Positions 1-7,812 of a stretch of 64,000 nucleotides of DNA are shown piece by piece (the first letter of the stretch is position 1; the number at the start of each line of letters is the position of its first letter). The DNA comes from Pontibacter beigongshangensis (GTDB taxonomy: Bacteria > Bacteroidota > Bacteroidia > Cytophagales > Hymenobacteraceae), in assembly GCF_014332515.1 (NCBI RefSeq), contig NZ_VFSD01000016.1, forward strand, positions 62,001 through 126,000, read 5' to 3'. The notes under the pieces are model-generated. The model searched no databases, was not told where the DNA came from, and was given only the letters and a program-made list of their open reading frames with translations. The position numbers were made by a program, and so were the translations under genes.

Positions 1-27
1 AAGGCAGGCTTTTTTGGCTTTACAAGT

Positions 28-70
28 GCAGCAGCGGAGCCTCCGGAGGGGCTTTTTGATTCAAATAATT
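28..70 (-). repeat. Dispersed element A, copy 1
   Basis: Minus-strand copy of the window-wide intergenic element: head AATTATTTGAAT, A-run, CCCCTCCGGAGG core and a CTGCTGC tail. It ends a composite repeat stretch that occupies most of positions 71-440 read on the minus strand. Confidence 0.8.
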
Positions 71-440
71 GCTGATTGTTATACCTAACCGCCTAAACCC
101 TCTTCCATTAAAACCTTTATTCTTTTGTCAGTTGGGAAAAATCTTGTGGGCAAGATCCGTCTGTGGTCGAGAAGGGCAGTGAGTAGGCAAAACTGCTATG
201 GGAGGATCTGATATTGACTGGTTGTTGGTTGCTGCCTGTGGAATGGTTGATAAGGGAGTATTGGAAGATGTGAAGATTTGAAAATTTGAGGATGAGGTGC
301 AATAATTTTATATGAATTTCAGATCAGACTTTAGAAATATCAACTCTTACCTCAGAACTATTAACTCAAAACTCTTTGGGGTTCTGATTCAGACAAAAAA
401 TATAATGTCTATAATCTAGTCTCTATCATCTAAAAAAGCG
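71..440 (-). repeat. Composite intergenic repeat stretch, no gene
   Basis: I see no gene here. Read on the minus strand it shows the same block order found at other gaps: a TAGAT-rich block near 405-435, a GTCTGAATCAG block near 385-395, and a CTCAAATTTTCAAATCTTC-type low-complexity block near 265-295. It then runs into element A copy 1. Similar text occurs at 36479-36665, 54820-55033 and 56711-57190. The match is by eye, so block edges are approximate. Confidence 0.5.
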
Positions 441-456
441 TTCTGTTACAAAAATA

Positions 457-488
457 TTGCCCTATCGCCAGAATAAAACTATTTTTAC
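457..488 (+). promoter_or_regulatory. Possible promoter of the ABC exporter operon
   Basis: TTG at 457-459 is followed after 20 bp by TATTTTTA at 480-487, one base off the Bacteroidota -7 box TAnnTTTG. It lies about 20 bp before the TTG start of the ATPase gene. Weak on its own. Confidence 0.3.
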
Positions 489-508
489 CTAAACTTAAAT
501 GCAGCACC

Positions 509-1420
509 TTGAGCATCCTGAAAATTGATGGCGTTTCTAAGCGCTACGCCAATCATACCGCCCTCGACAATGTCAGCTTCGTTATTCCGACTGGCTGTAT
601 TTTCGGTTTGCTGGGCCCTAACGGTGCCGGTAAAACCTCCCTGATCCGGATTATAACCCAGATTACCGGAGCCGATACCGGCGAAATACTATTTAGAGGA
701 GAGCGTCTGAAGCCGCACCACATCCGGGAGATGGGCTACCTGCCCGAAGAGCGGGGGCTTTATAAGAAAATGAAGGTGGGTGAGCAACTCCTGTACCTGG
801 CGCAGCTCAAGGGCCTGACGAAAGCAGACGCCACCGAACGCATAAAAGGCTGGATAGACCGGCTCGAAATCAGGGAATGGGTAGGCAAAAACATTGAGGA
901 CCTCTCCAAAGGGATGCAGCAGAAGGTGCAGTTCATCGCCACGGTGCTGCACGAGCCCTCGCTGATTATTCTGGATGAGCCTTTCTCCGGCTTCGACCCG
1001 ATAAACGCCAACCTGATTAAAGACGAGATACTACGGCTGCGCGAAAGAGGCGCCTCTATTATTTTCTCGACCCACCGCATGGAGTCGGTGGAGGAGCTTT
1101 GCGACAATATTGCGCTCATTAACCGGGCCCAAAAAGTGCTCGACGGTTCTGTGAAAGAGATAAAGGAAGCTTATAAAACGGATACCTACCAGGTAATTGG
1201 CAACGGCAAGCTCCTGATCCTGAACCCGGATTTTGAGGTGCTGGAGCAGCACGAGAACCATGGCGTGTTCAGGGCTTCTATAAAGCTCCTGAATGGCACG
1301 CAACCAAACGACCTGCTCCGGTACCTGATCGAGCGGGTAGAGATTCACTCCTTTATAGAGCTGGTACCGAGCATAAACGACATCTTTATCAGAAAAGTAA
1401 AAGAAACACACCATGCATAA
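509..1420 (+). CDS. ABC transporter ATP-binding protein (NatA-like)
   Basis: 303-residue ATPase that would energise the permease encoded next; the pair resembles NatAB-type ABC-2 exporters. Visible motifs are Walker A GPNGAGKT (about residues 36-43), a signature-like DLSKGMQQK (about 132-140), Walker B LIILDEPFSGFDP (about 152-164) and the H-loop STHRM. The C-terminal 80 residues form the extension usual in this subfamily. The frame has no ATG near the N-terminus, so it appears to start at TTG (509), just ahead of the family-typical opening ILKIDGVSKRY. It overlaps the permease by 8 bp, which implies coupled translation. The substrate cannot be read from the sequence. Confidence 0.9.
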   Translation: MSILKIDGVSKRYANHTALDNVSFVIPTGCIFGLLGPNGAGKTSLIRIITQITGADTGEILFRGERLKPHHIREMGYLPEERGLYKKMKVGEQLLYLAQLKGLTKADATERIKGWIDRLEIREWVGKNIEDLSKGMQQKVQFIATVLHEPSLIILDEPFSGFDPINANLIKDEILRLRERGASIIFSTHRMESVEELCDNIALINRAQKVLDGSVKEIKEAYKTDTYQVIGNGKLLILNPDFEVLEQHENHGVFRASIKLLNGTQPNDLLRYLIERVEIHSFIELVPSINDIFIRKVKETHHA

Positions 1421-2756
1421 AATCTGGTTGATTATTCAGCGGGAGTACCTGACGCGTGTCCGGAAAAAAAGCTTCATCATCATGACTTTTCTGACGCCGC
1501 TGCTCCTGGCTGCCTTTATGGTGGTGCCCGCCTGGCTGGCCACCGTGTCCGACAGCTCCGACGTGGTGATGGTGCTGGACGAAAGCGGCCTGTTTGTCGA
1601 CAAACTGGAGACAAAGAAAGACCTGCTTTTTATACCCATACAAGGCGACCTGGAGAGTGCCAAGGAGTTGTACCAGGAAACCGGGAACACAGCTCTGCTC
1701 TACATCCCGCAGATGGATATCAACGATCCGCAGGGTTTTAAAGTCTACTCCAAAAAGAACACCAACATCCAGACAAAAGCCAGGCTGGAGAATATGCTGG
1801 AGAAGGAGATCGAAAACCAGCGTTTTATAGCCTCCGGCATAGATCGGGAGCAGCTCAACAAAATGAAAGCCGACATCAGCATTGCCACCGTAAACCTGAG
1901 CGAAGAGGGCGAGCGCGATAACAACGCCTGGGTGACCTCAGGGGCCGGCATTATAGCGGCGGTAATTATTTACTTCTTCATTTTTATGTACGGCGTGCAG
2001 ATTATGCGTGGCGTAATTGAGGAGAAGACCAACCGGATTGTGGAGGTTATCATTTCGTCGGTTAAGCCATTTCAGCTCATGATGGGCAAGATTGTGGGCA
2101 TTGCCGCTGTGGGCCTGACGCAGTTCCTGCTCTGGGTTATCCTGTCGATGGTGGTGGTAACGGGGGTGCAGGCCGCCTTTGGCATTAAGGCCGCTCCCAC
2201 GCCTGCCGAACAAATAATGTCGGGGCAGGCAGCGGCAACAGGGGCCGACCTGACCGAAGAAGAGCAGGCGGCAGAAGACAACAGGGCCAAAGAGGTGATG
2301 GGCACTACGCTAAGCGCCCTCGGCAACCTGAATATTCCACTTATACTTGGCTGCTTCCTGTTTTACTTCCTGGGTGGCTACCTGCTCTACGGCTCCCTGT
2401 TCGGGGCAGTGGGTGCGGCTGTAGACAACGAGACCGACACGCAGCAGTTCATGTTCCCGATCACCATTCCACTGGTTATCTCGTTTATTTTATCGTATTC
2501 TGTGGTGCTGCAGAACCCCGATGGGCCGGTGGCTTTCTGGCTGTCTGTTATTCCGCTCACATCGCCTATTATTATGATGGTGCGGGTGCCGTTTGGAGTT
2601 CCGGCCTGGGAACTGCTGGTTTCTATGGGTGCTCTGATCCTGGGCTTTATCTTCACCACCTGGATTGCCGCCCGCATTTACAGAGTTGGTATCCTGATGT
2701 ATGGCAAAAAAGTAAGTTACCGGGAGCTGTCTAAGTGGCTGTTTTATAGGGTTTAG
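1413..2756 (+). CDS. ABC-2 type transporter permease (NatB-like)
   Basis: 447-residue membrane protein of the ABC-2 permease family, partner of the preceding ATPase. Topology is typical: one N-terminal membrane helix (about 22-43), a large extracytoplasmic domain (about 45-175), then a cluster of helices in the C-terminal half (about 180-205, 225-250, 305-330, 345-365, 375-395, 400-425). The sequence EEKTNRIVEVIISSVKP lies in the conserved loop after the second helix, as in NatB relatives. A Gln/Ala/Glu-rich insert at about 270-295 sits in an extracytoplasmic loop. The start ATG lies inside the end of the ATPase gene. Exported substrate unknown. Confidence 0.88.
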   Translation: MHKIWLIIQREYLTRVRKKSFIIMTFLTPLLLAAFMVVPAWLATVSDSSDVVMVLDESGLFVDKLETKKDLLFIPIQGDLESAKELYQETGNTALLYIPQMDINDPQGFKVYSKKNTNIQTKARLENMLEKEIENQRFIASGIDREQLNKMKADISIATVNLSEEGERDNNAWVTSGAGIIAAVIIYFFIFMYGVQIMRGVIEEKTNRIVEVIISSVKPFQLMMGKIVGIAAVGLTQFLLWVILSMVVVTGVQAAFGIKAAPTPAEQIMSGQAAATGADLTEEEQAAEDNRAKEVMGTTLSALGNLNIPLILGCFLFYFLGGYLLYGSLFGAVGAAVDNETDTQQFMFPITIPLVISFILSYSVVLQNPDGPVAFWLSVIPLTSPIIMMVRVPFGVPAWELLVSMGALILGFIFTTWIAARIYRVGILMYGKKVSYRELSKWLFYRV

Positions 2757-2790
2757 TTTCCAGACAAAGACAACCATAGTGCACTGCTGT

Positions 2791-2845
2791 ACTGCTGCAG
2801 CACGAGGAGGAGCACTTCCGCAGTGGCTATTTTGATTAGAATAAT
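2791..2845 (-). repeat. Dispersed element A, copy 2
   Basis: Minus-strand copy with head ATTATTCTAATC, a divergent core (CACTGCGGAAGTGC) and a CTGCAGCAGT-type tail. It lies between the exporter operon and the convergent orphan gene at 3101. Confidence 0.65.
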
Positions 2846-2860
2846 CTGCCTTTGCTTAAA

Positions 2861-2895
2861 CCTCGCAGCGTGCGCAGCTCCTGCGAGTGTTCTGG
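2861..2895 (+). repeat. REP-like hairpin, CTCGCAG family
   Basis: CTCGCAG at 2862-2868 can pair with CTGCGAG at 2881-2887, with a GCGCAGC-rich interior. The same unit recurs twice as an inverted pair at 62857-62941 and partly at 15270-15296. Confidence 0.6.
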
Positions 2896-2905
2896 CCACC
2901 TTTTC

Positions 2906-2929
2906 TAGGTGTAGTTTATAACTACACCA
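2906..2929 (+). repeat. REP-like hairpin, GTAGTTT family
   Basis: Near-perfect palindrome GGTGTAGTT/AACTACACC around TATA. Relatives occur at 18853-18880, 18961-18984, 56895-56918, 57034-57051 and 57063-57083. Confidence 0.6.
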
Positions 2930-3100
2930 AAATATTAAGCTGGAATACTAGTTACCTGCAGATTTGTCTGCAGTTCGAAACGTTCTTCAGATCTGCCCGG
3001 AACAGAGTTCCTCCTGATCCATTATTAGTTTGAAGTCCACCTGCGGAAGGCTCCAAACAGCGGGGGTTGGAAATAGATAGTTTATCATATTGTCTTTATA

Positions 3101-3655
3101 CTAATCCTTCTTCTTAATTACAATATCACCTATATAGGTATCCTCTTCTCCGTGACCTGTTTGTATAAAGACACCTAAAATAATCGTTTGAGGAATATTA
3201 TCAACTTCAATTCTTAATATTCTATTTCCAGTACTATAATGCTTATTATATTCAGTCGTATTCTTCTTTGCAAATTTTATAGAAGGATAAAATTGGTCCT
3301 GTGGCCCTATGGAAGCTGGATCTGTGATAAGTAGTCTATTGCCTTCTGCATAATAAATTTTTCTGAAAAATAAGTATTCATACCTCGCTCCCCATTTTTG
3401 TTCAACCCAGTACTCAAGGTTGGAAAGATCTAAGTGAGGAAAGCCGTATTTACTTAGTGAGTCTGATAAAAATGGTGATAAAGACTCTACCTGGTATTCT
3501 GCATGAAATGCAGACACTTCTTTTGATTCTTCAATAGTTTGTGAATCAAATATCATCCCTCTATTTATAGAGTTCGAAATATGAACCAGAGCTGCATATG
3601 CTACTAAAAATAGAACACAGAGTGATCCTATAATTATGTATATTTTTTTTGCCAT
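3101..3655 (-). CDS. Hypothetical membrane-anchored protein
   Basis: 184 residues, not recognised. Lysines at the N-terminus precede one hydrophobic helix (about residues 5-27, IIIGSLCVLFLVAYAALV), then a mainly hydrophilic domain likely outside the cytoplasm. The domain ends with IGDIVIKKKD. The gene is clearly AT-richer than all its neighbours and uses many A/T-ending codons, unlike the flanking GC-rich genes, which suggests recent acquisition. It stands alone between REP hairpins and a terminator. The start at 3655 is the only reasonable Met before the membrane helix. Confidence 0.7.
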   Translation of the reverse strand: MAKKIYIIIGSLCVLFLVAYAALVHISNSINRGMIFDSQTIEESKEVSAFHAEYQVESLSPFLSDSLSKYGFPHLDLSNLEYWVEQKWGARYEYLFFRKIYYAEGNRLLITDPASIGPQDQFYPSIKFAKKNTTEYNKHYSTGNRILRIEVDNIPQTIILGVFIQTGHGEEDTYIGDIVIKKKD

Positions 3656-3712
3656 TTATTTACTAGTAGTTATTGTCTTATTGTCAATTTAAGTACATTC
3701 TGTTACCCAATT

Positions 3713-3743
3713 CCCCCCGCTGGCGCGGGCTTGTAGCCCGTGC
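3713..3743 (+). repeat. REP-like hairpin, GCGGGCTTGTAGCCCG family
   Basis: CGGGC (3726-3730) pairs with GCCCG (3736-3740) across TTGTA, preceded by a CCCCGCTGGCG arm. This type of sequence is typical of REP elements mobilised by IS200/IS605-like (RAYT) transposases; no such transposase is in the window. Confidence 0.6.
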
Positions 3744-3765
3744 CGACATTGCAGGTTAAATTACA

Positions 3766-3793
3766 AAAGCCCATCCTCTGACGGATGGGCTTT
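3766..3793 (-). terminator. Rho-independent terminator (bidirectional)
   Basis: Perfect 11-bp stem, AAAGCCCATCC at 3766-3776 and its complement at 3783-3793, with a 6-nt loop. On the minus strand it continues into a T-rich TTTTGTAATTT, so it can end the corA transcript. Confidence 0.75.
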
Positions 3794-3825
3794 CTACTTT
3801 AGCTGCTACCGGTGCTGCGGAACAG

Positions 3826-3883
3826 AATTATTCCAATGAAAACAGCCTTCCGGAGCATTCTGCTGTTCCTGCTGCTGCTGATT
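3826..3883 (+). repeat. Dispersed element A, copy 3
   Basis: Plus-strand copy: AATTATTCCAAT head, GCCTTCCGGAGC core, CTGCTGTTCCTGCTGCTGC tail. It lies just past the end of corA. Confidence 0.8.
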
Positions 3884-3908
3884 AATGGCAAATACAGCCT
3901 CACGCTCC

Positions 3909-5042
3909 TTAAAAAGATTTATTGAACCAGCCTTTGCGGTAGAAGAAGTAAAGCTGCAGCAGGATGAGCAGCATCATCAGGCTGATCAGAATAGGGTAGG
4001 CGTAGGGCTGGTAGATTTCCGGCATACTGTAGCGATATACTTCGCCGGTTTCGGGGTTCTCGCGCGCGAAGTTCATGCCGTACACGCCTGCTATAAAACT
4101 GAGCGGTATAAAAATACTGGAGATGATGGTGAGCACCTTCATGATCTCGTTCATCCGGTTGCTGACCGTAGACATGTACAGGTCCACCAGGCTGGAGGCC
4201 ATTTCTTTGTGGCTGTCGATCAGGTCAATGAGTTGGATGGTGTGGTCGTAGGCGTCGCGGAAGTATACTTTCAGGTTCTCGGGCAGTACGTCCTCTTCCA
4301 TCCGCAGCAGCTCCACCAGCTTGTCGCGCTCTGGCCAGGCGATGCGGCGGAGTTTTACCAGTTCGTTTTTCAGGTCGAGGATATGCTGCAGTGTCACCTT
4401 TGAGGAAGCTTTCAATACCCTGTGCTCCAGCTCATCCACATATTTCCCGATTTCGGCTACTACCGGAAAGTAAAAATCGAGCACAACATCCAGCATGGCA
4501 TACACCATATAAATAGGCGGGCGCTGCCGGATAATGCCACGCCCGGCACGGATGCGCTCGCGCAGTGGGTCCAGGCAATCGGCATAGTCGCTTTGCAGGG
4601 TGAGCACAAAATTGGCGTTTGAGAAAACAGAAAGCTGCACATCTTCTACCGATTTCTGTTCTTCGGACCAGCGCAGCATGCGGGTGATCATAAAAAGGCC
4701 CTCCTGGTACTCGTCTACCTTTGGCCGCTGGTAGTCGTTTATCACGTCTTCCATCTGCAGCGGGTGTATCTGGAAATCAGTTACCAGCTGCTCCTGTATG
4801 CTCAGGTCGCCATAGCCTCTTATATCGATCCAGTGCTTTGCATCTGGAAGTTCCCTGAAGCGCTTCAGCATTAGCGTGTAGCTGGCAAACTCCTGCTCCT
4901 CAAACATCTCCTCATTAAACGACATCAGGAAGAACCGGGGCGCAAACGCCTCGGAGGGAACAAACAAATGGCCGGGTTTGATCCCCACTTTCCGGTCTAG
5001 TATTTTATTGTTTCTGGATCGCCTGGATTTTCGTTTTGCCAT
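3909..5042 (-). CDS. corA: CorA family magnesium/cobalt transporter
   Basis: 377-residue inner-membrane divalent cation channel of the CorA family, close to the usual length. The N-terminal two thirds is the cytoplasmic alpha/beta and long-helix domain. The two C-terminal transmembrane helices (about 300-322 and 340-365) flank the signature YGMNF after IPLSFIAGV, the motif that forms the selectivity entrance. The basic tail YRKGWFNKSF follows the last helix as expected. The N-terminus is a Lys/Arg-rich stretch (MAKRKSRRSRNNK). Single gene, followed by element A and a terminator. Confidence 0.95.
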   Translation of the reverse strand: MAKRKSRRSRNNKILDRKVGIKPGHLFVPSEAFAPRFFLMSFNEEMFEEQEFASYTLMLKRFRELPDAKHWIDIRGYGDLSIQEQLVTDFQIHPLQMEDVINDYQRPKVDEYQEGLFMITRMLRWSEEQKSVEDVQLSVFSNANFVLTLQSDYADCLDPLRERIRAGRGIIRQRPPIYMVYAMLDVVLDFYFPVVAEIGKYVDELEHRVLKASSKVTLQHILDLKNELVKLRRIAWPERDKLVELLRMEEDVLPENLKVYFRDAYDHTIQLIDLIDSHKEMASSLVDLYMSTVSNRMNEIMKVLTIISSIFIPLSFIAGVYGMNFARENPETGEVYRYSMPEIYQPYAYPILISLMMLLILLQLYFFYRKGWFNKSF

Positions 5043-5122
5043 GGGCAGGGGAGAAATTAAAAATTAGAAATTAAACATGCCCCCTGTAGCCTCAGCCCTT
5101 GCGGGTGCTCATGACCCCAAAC

Positions 5123-5169
5123 AAGCAGCAGCAAAAATACTGTGGAGGGCCATTTTCATTAGAATAATT
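5123..5169 (-). repeat. Dispersed element A, copy 4
   Basis: Minus-strand copy: AATTATTCTAATG head, A-run, GGCCCTCCACAG core, TGCTGCTGCTT tail. Located between corA and yigZ. Confidence 0.75.
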
Positions 5170-5205
5170 CAGTTATTCACTCAATCACTCAATCAAAACT
5201 CAAAA

Positions 5206-5826
5206 TTATAAAAGCTCCTGCACCAGCACACCCGGCATGCTTTCGAGTTTAGACGTTACCTCCTTCTGCAGGTTTTTCCTGACCTCCAGCGTGAGTTGGC
5301 AGCTGAGCTCGAACTGCTGATCGCGCATCTCGAGGTTATATTCCTTTACCAGGCTCATCACCTCGTTCATCTGCAAATACTCAAATTTTACCTGCAGCAG
5401 GGTTGTCTCGTGCTGTTCTACAATAGTGGCGTGGGCCAGGGCATCGGCAGTGGCCGTTTTGTAGGCGGTTATCAGGCCGCTTACGCCCAGCTTAATGCCG
5501 CCGAAATACCGGATTACCACCACCAGCACGTTGCTCAGGTCAGCGGAGCGGATCTGCCCCAGTATCGGGTCCCCGGCCGAGTGGTTGGGCTCGCCATCGT
5601 CGTTGGCGCGGTAGCGGCTCTTGTCGGCTCCCAACACATAGGCGTAGCAGTGGTGGCGGGCATCGTAATACTGTTTTTTGATGACTGCATAAATTTCCTT
5701 TACCTCCTCTTCGGAATAGACAGGGTACGCCAGGGAGATAAACTTGCTTCCCTTCTCCTTATAAAGTCCCTCTGCCGGTGCCGCAATGGTGCGATAAGTG
5801 TCCTCCATTAATTTGTAAGCTGCCAA
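5206..5826 (-). CDS. yigZ: YigZ/IMPACT family protein
   Basis: 206 residues, the usual family length. The N-terminal IMPACT (UPF0029) domain carries KEKGSKFIS, DARHHCYAYVLG, NDDGEPNHSAGDPIL and the glycine-rich RYFGGIKLGVSGLI motif. The C-terminal half matches the DUF1949-type alpha/beta domain. Relatives are linked to translation or protease-like roles, but the biochemical function is not settled. Divergent from the sugar ketoisomerase gene, with 69 bp between start codons. Confidence 0.9.
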   Translation of the reverse strand: MAAYKLMEDTYRTIAAPAEGLYKEKGSKFISLAYPVYSEEEVKEIYAVIKKQYYDARHHCYAYVLGADKSRYRANDDGEPNHSAGDPILGQIRSADLSNVLVVVIRYFGGIKLGVSGLITAYKTATADALAHATIVEQHETTLLQVKFEYLQMNEVMSLVKEYNLEMRDQQFELSCQLTLEVRKNLQKEVTSKLESMPGVLVQELL

Positions 5827-5895
5827 TGATGTAAGGCAAGTATAGCAAATTAAGCTGATTTGGGTTAATTTGTAGCTGAAATTAAAGATACAGAT

Positions 5896-6303
5896 TTGGC
5901 TATCGTACCCTATATTTTAAAATTCGACCAGTTTGGCGATGCGTCTGAAGGATTTATTGCCTCCACGCAATACGCCGAAAGGCTGCCCTTTGCTGTGCGC
6001 CGTGTTTTCTGGACCTACGATACGCCCATAGATGTGGTGCGGGGGCACCATGCCAATAAAACCACCGAAGAGGTGCTGGTAGCCCTGACCGGATCCGTAA
6101 CAGTGGTAGCCGAAACCAAAGCTGGCAAAAATACCTTTACCCTGTCCTCGCCTGCCACAGGGTTGTATATACCAGCCATGTGCTGGACCCAGATCATCTT
6201 CTCGCCCGATGCCATCGCCCTCTGCATGACCTCCACCGACTACGACCCGGACGACTACCTGCGTGATTACGAGGAGTTTAAGCGCCTGACAGCCCATCGC
6301 TAA
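5896..6303 (+). CDS. fdtA: dTDP-6-deoxy-hexose 3,4-ketoisomerase (FdtA/QdtA-like cupin)
   Basis: 135-residue single-domain cupin of the WxcM-like/FdtA family, which moves the keto group of dTDP-4-keto-6-deoxyglucose from C4 to C3. Visible family features are RRVFWTYDTP, RGHHAN (active-site histidines), TGSVTV and the closing DDYLRDYEEF. The frame appears to begin at TTG (5896); an in-frame stop lies upstream at 5866 and no ATG lies near the conserved N-terminus. The aminotransferase gene follows after 10 bp and would use this product. FdtA or QdtA cannot be told apart here, since they differ in C4 stereochemistry. Confidence 0.85.
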   Translation: MAIVPYILKFDQFGDASEGFIASTQYAERLPFAVRRVFWTYDTPIDVVRGHHANKTTEEVLVALTGSVTVVAETKAGKNTFTLSSPATGLYIPAMCWTQIIFSPDAIALCMTSTDYDPDDYLRDYEEFKRLTAHR

Positions 6304-6313
6304 TTATACTCTA

Positions 6314-7420
6314 ATGGCAGCAATTCCTTATTTTGAGTTCAGAGATTTTCCGGAGGGGAGCATGGCTGCCGTGGAAGAAGCTTTGTTGCAGGCCGTGCGT
6401 AGCAACAGGTACATCCTCAGCGAAAAAGTAACTGCATTCGAAACATCGTTTGCTGCCATGTTAGGAGCAGCGCATGCCATTGGCGTAGGCAACGGTTACG
6501 ATGCGCTGGTGCTGGCCCTGAAAGCGATAGGCACAGGCCCTGGCGACGAAATAATTGTGCCGGCCAACACCTTTATTGCTTCTGCCAATGCCGTGGTGCA
6601 GGCAGGCGGCGTGCCGGTGCTGGTGGAGCCAGATCGGAATACGTACAACCTGACGGCTGCTGTAGCCGAACGCGCCATAACAGCACGCACCAAAGCCATT
6701 ATGCCGGTGCACCTCTACGGCCAGGCCTGTGAAATGGGCACTTTAGTAAAACTGGCCACCCAGCACAAGCTCCACCTGATCGAGGATTTTGCCCAGGCAC
6801 ACGGAGCCACCTATGCCGGTAAGGCGGTCGGGACCTTCGGAACCGTGAATGCCACCAGCTTTTACCCCACCAAAAACCTGGGAGCCCTCGGCGATGCAGG
6901 TGCCGTGGTAACCAACGATGCTTCCATAGCGGCTTTTGTGCACAGCTACCACAACTACGGCGAAACAGAAAAGTACCACAACAAACTTATTGGTGTAAAC
7001 TCCCGCCTCGATGTGCTGCAGGCGGCTATGCTGCAGGTAAAACTTGCTTCTCTTCAGAAAACCAATGCCGAGCGACAGCGGCAGGCGCAGCTGTACCTGC
7101 AGAAACTGGAGGGGGTGGGAGACGTGGTGCTGCCAATCACTGCTCCGGATTGCAGCCATGTGTACCATGTGTTCAACATCCGGAGCAGTCGCCGCGATGC
7201 GCTGAAGGCCTACTTGCAGGAGCAAGGCATCCAGACGGCCATTCATTACCCGGTGCCGGTGCACCTGCAGCCTGCCTACCGCTACCTTGGTTATAAATCC
7301 TGCGACCTGCCCATCGCGGAGGAACTGGCTGCCGACAGCCTGAGCCTTCCGCTGTTCCCGGGGCTGCGGGAGGAGGAGCAGCTAGCGGTGGTGAAGGCGG
7401 TGAAGGAGTTTTTTGGGTAG
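6314..7420 (+). CDS. fdtB: DegT/DnrJ/EryC1/StrS aminotransferase (FdtB/QdtB-like)
   Basis: 368-residue PLP-dependent sugar aminotransferase. The PLP-binding lysine is in SFYPTKNLGALGDAGA (about residues 180-195), and EDFAQAHGA supplies the conserved cofactor-contact aspartate. The C-terminal HYPVPVHLQPAY is a family hallmark. Together with the preceding ketoisomerase it would make a dTDP-3-amino-3,6-dideoxyhexose for surface polysaccharide. The acetyltransferase that often completes the route (FdtC/QdtC) is not adjacent. A flippase and glycosyltransferase lie 12 kb away, possibly part of the same pathway. Confidence 0.92.
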   Translation: MAAIPYFEFRDFPEGSMAAVEEALLQAVRSNRYILSEKVTAFETSFAAMLGAAHAIGVGNGYDALVLALKAIGTGPGDEIIVPANTFIASANAVVQAGGVPVLVEPDRNTYNLTAAVAERAITARTKAIMPVHLYGQACEMGTLVKLATQHKLHLIEDFAQAHGATYAGKAVGTFGTVNATSFYPTKNLGALGDAGAVVTNDASIAAFVHSYHNYGETEKYHNKLIGVNSRLDVLQAAMLQVKLASLQKTNAERQRQAQLYLQKLEGVGDVVLPITAPDCSHVYHVFNIRSSRRDALKAYLQEQGIQTAIHYPVPVHLQPAYRYLGYKSCDLPIAEELAADSLSLPLFPGLREEEQLAVVKAVKEFFG

Positions 7421-7431
7421 GGGTAGGGATG

Positions 7432-7479
7432 TGATTATTCTAATGATTTTGACCCTCCAGAGGTGCTGTTGCTCCTGTC
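7432..7479 (+). repeat. Dispersed element A, copy 5
   Basis: Plus-strand copy: GATTATTCTAATG head, GACCCTCCAGAGG core, GCTGTTGCTCCTG tail. It opens the composite stretch that fills the gap to 7812. Confidence 0.75.
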
Positions 7480-7812
7480 TGTCTGAATCAGGATTTACAG
7501 GATGAGAGGATTAGCAGGATGACTTTTGTCTGAATCAGAATTTACAGAATAAAAGAATGTACAGAATAGTTGAGTGCTGATATTGCCTGAAAATTTGCGA
7601 CTCCGTTATTGTCAGCCAAAAAATCATTTCTAAATCTTTGTATCTTCAAATTTCCAAACCTTCTAATCTGCAAATCCCCAAATTAACCATTTAACCTTTA
7701 TCAATTAGCACATCAGCACATTACACCATTAGCACATTATTTTCCCCTCTTGAGCCTCTACTACTCCTGGTCCAACTCCTCCTCCCAACCTGCTAATTTT
7801 TAATTCTAATTT
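7480..7812 (+). repeat. Composite intergenic repeat stretch, no gene
   Basis: No gene seen. Two GTCTGAATCAG blocks (near 7482 and 7528), each followed by ATTTACAGxAT-type short iterations. A low-complexity block then runs from 7628 to 7740 with ATCTTCAAATTTCC, AACCATTTAACC and iterated TTAGCACAT units. The same blocks follow element A at several other gaps. Confidence 0.6.

Noticed and set aside
117..302. Small minus-strand open frame
   Set aside because: It lies inside composite low-complexity repeat text and has no protein character.
7480..7740. Possible CRISPR-like iteration
   Set aside because: The repeated units are short, imperfect and have no regular spacers; no cas gene is present.
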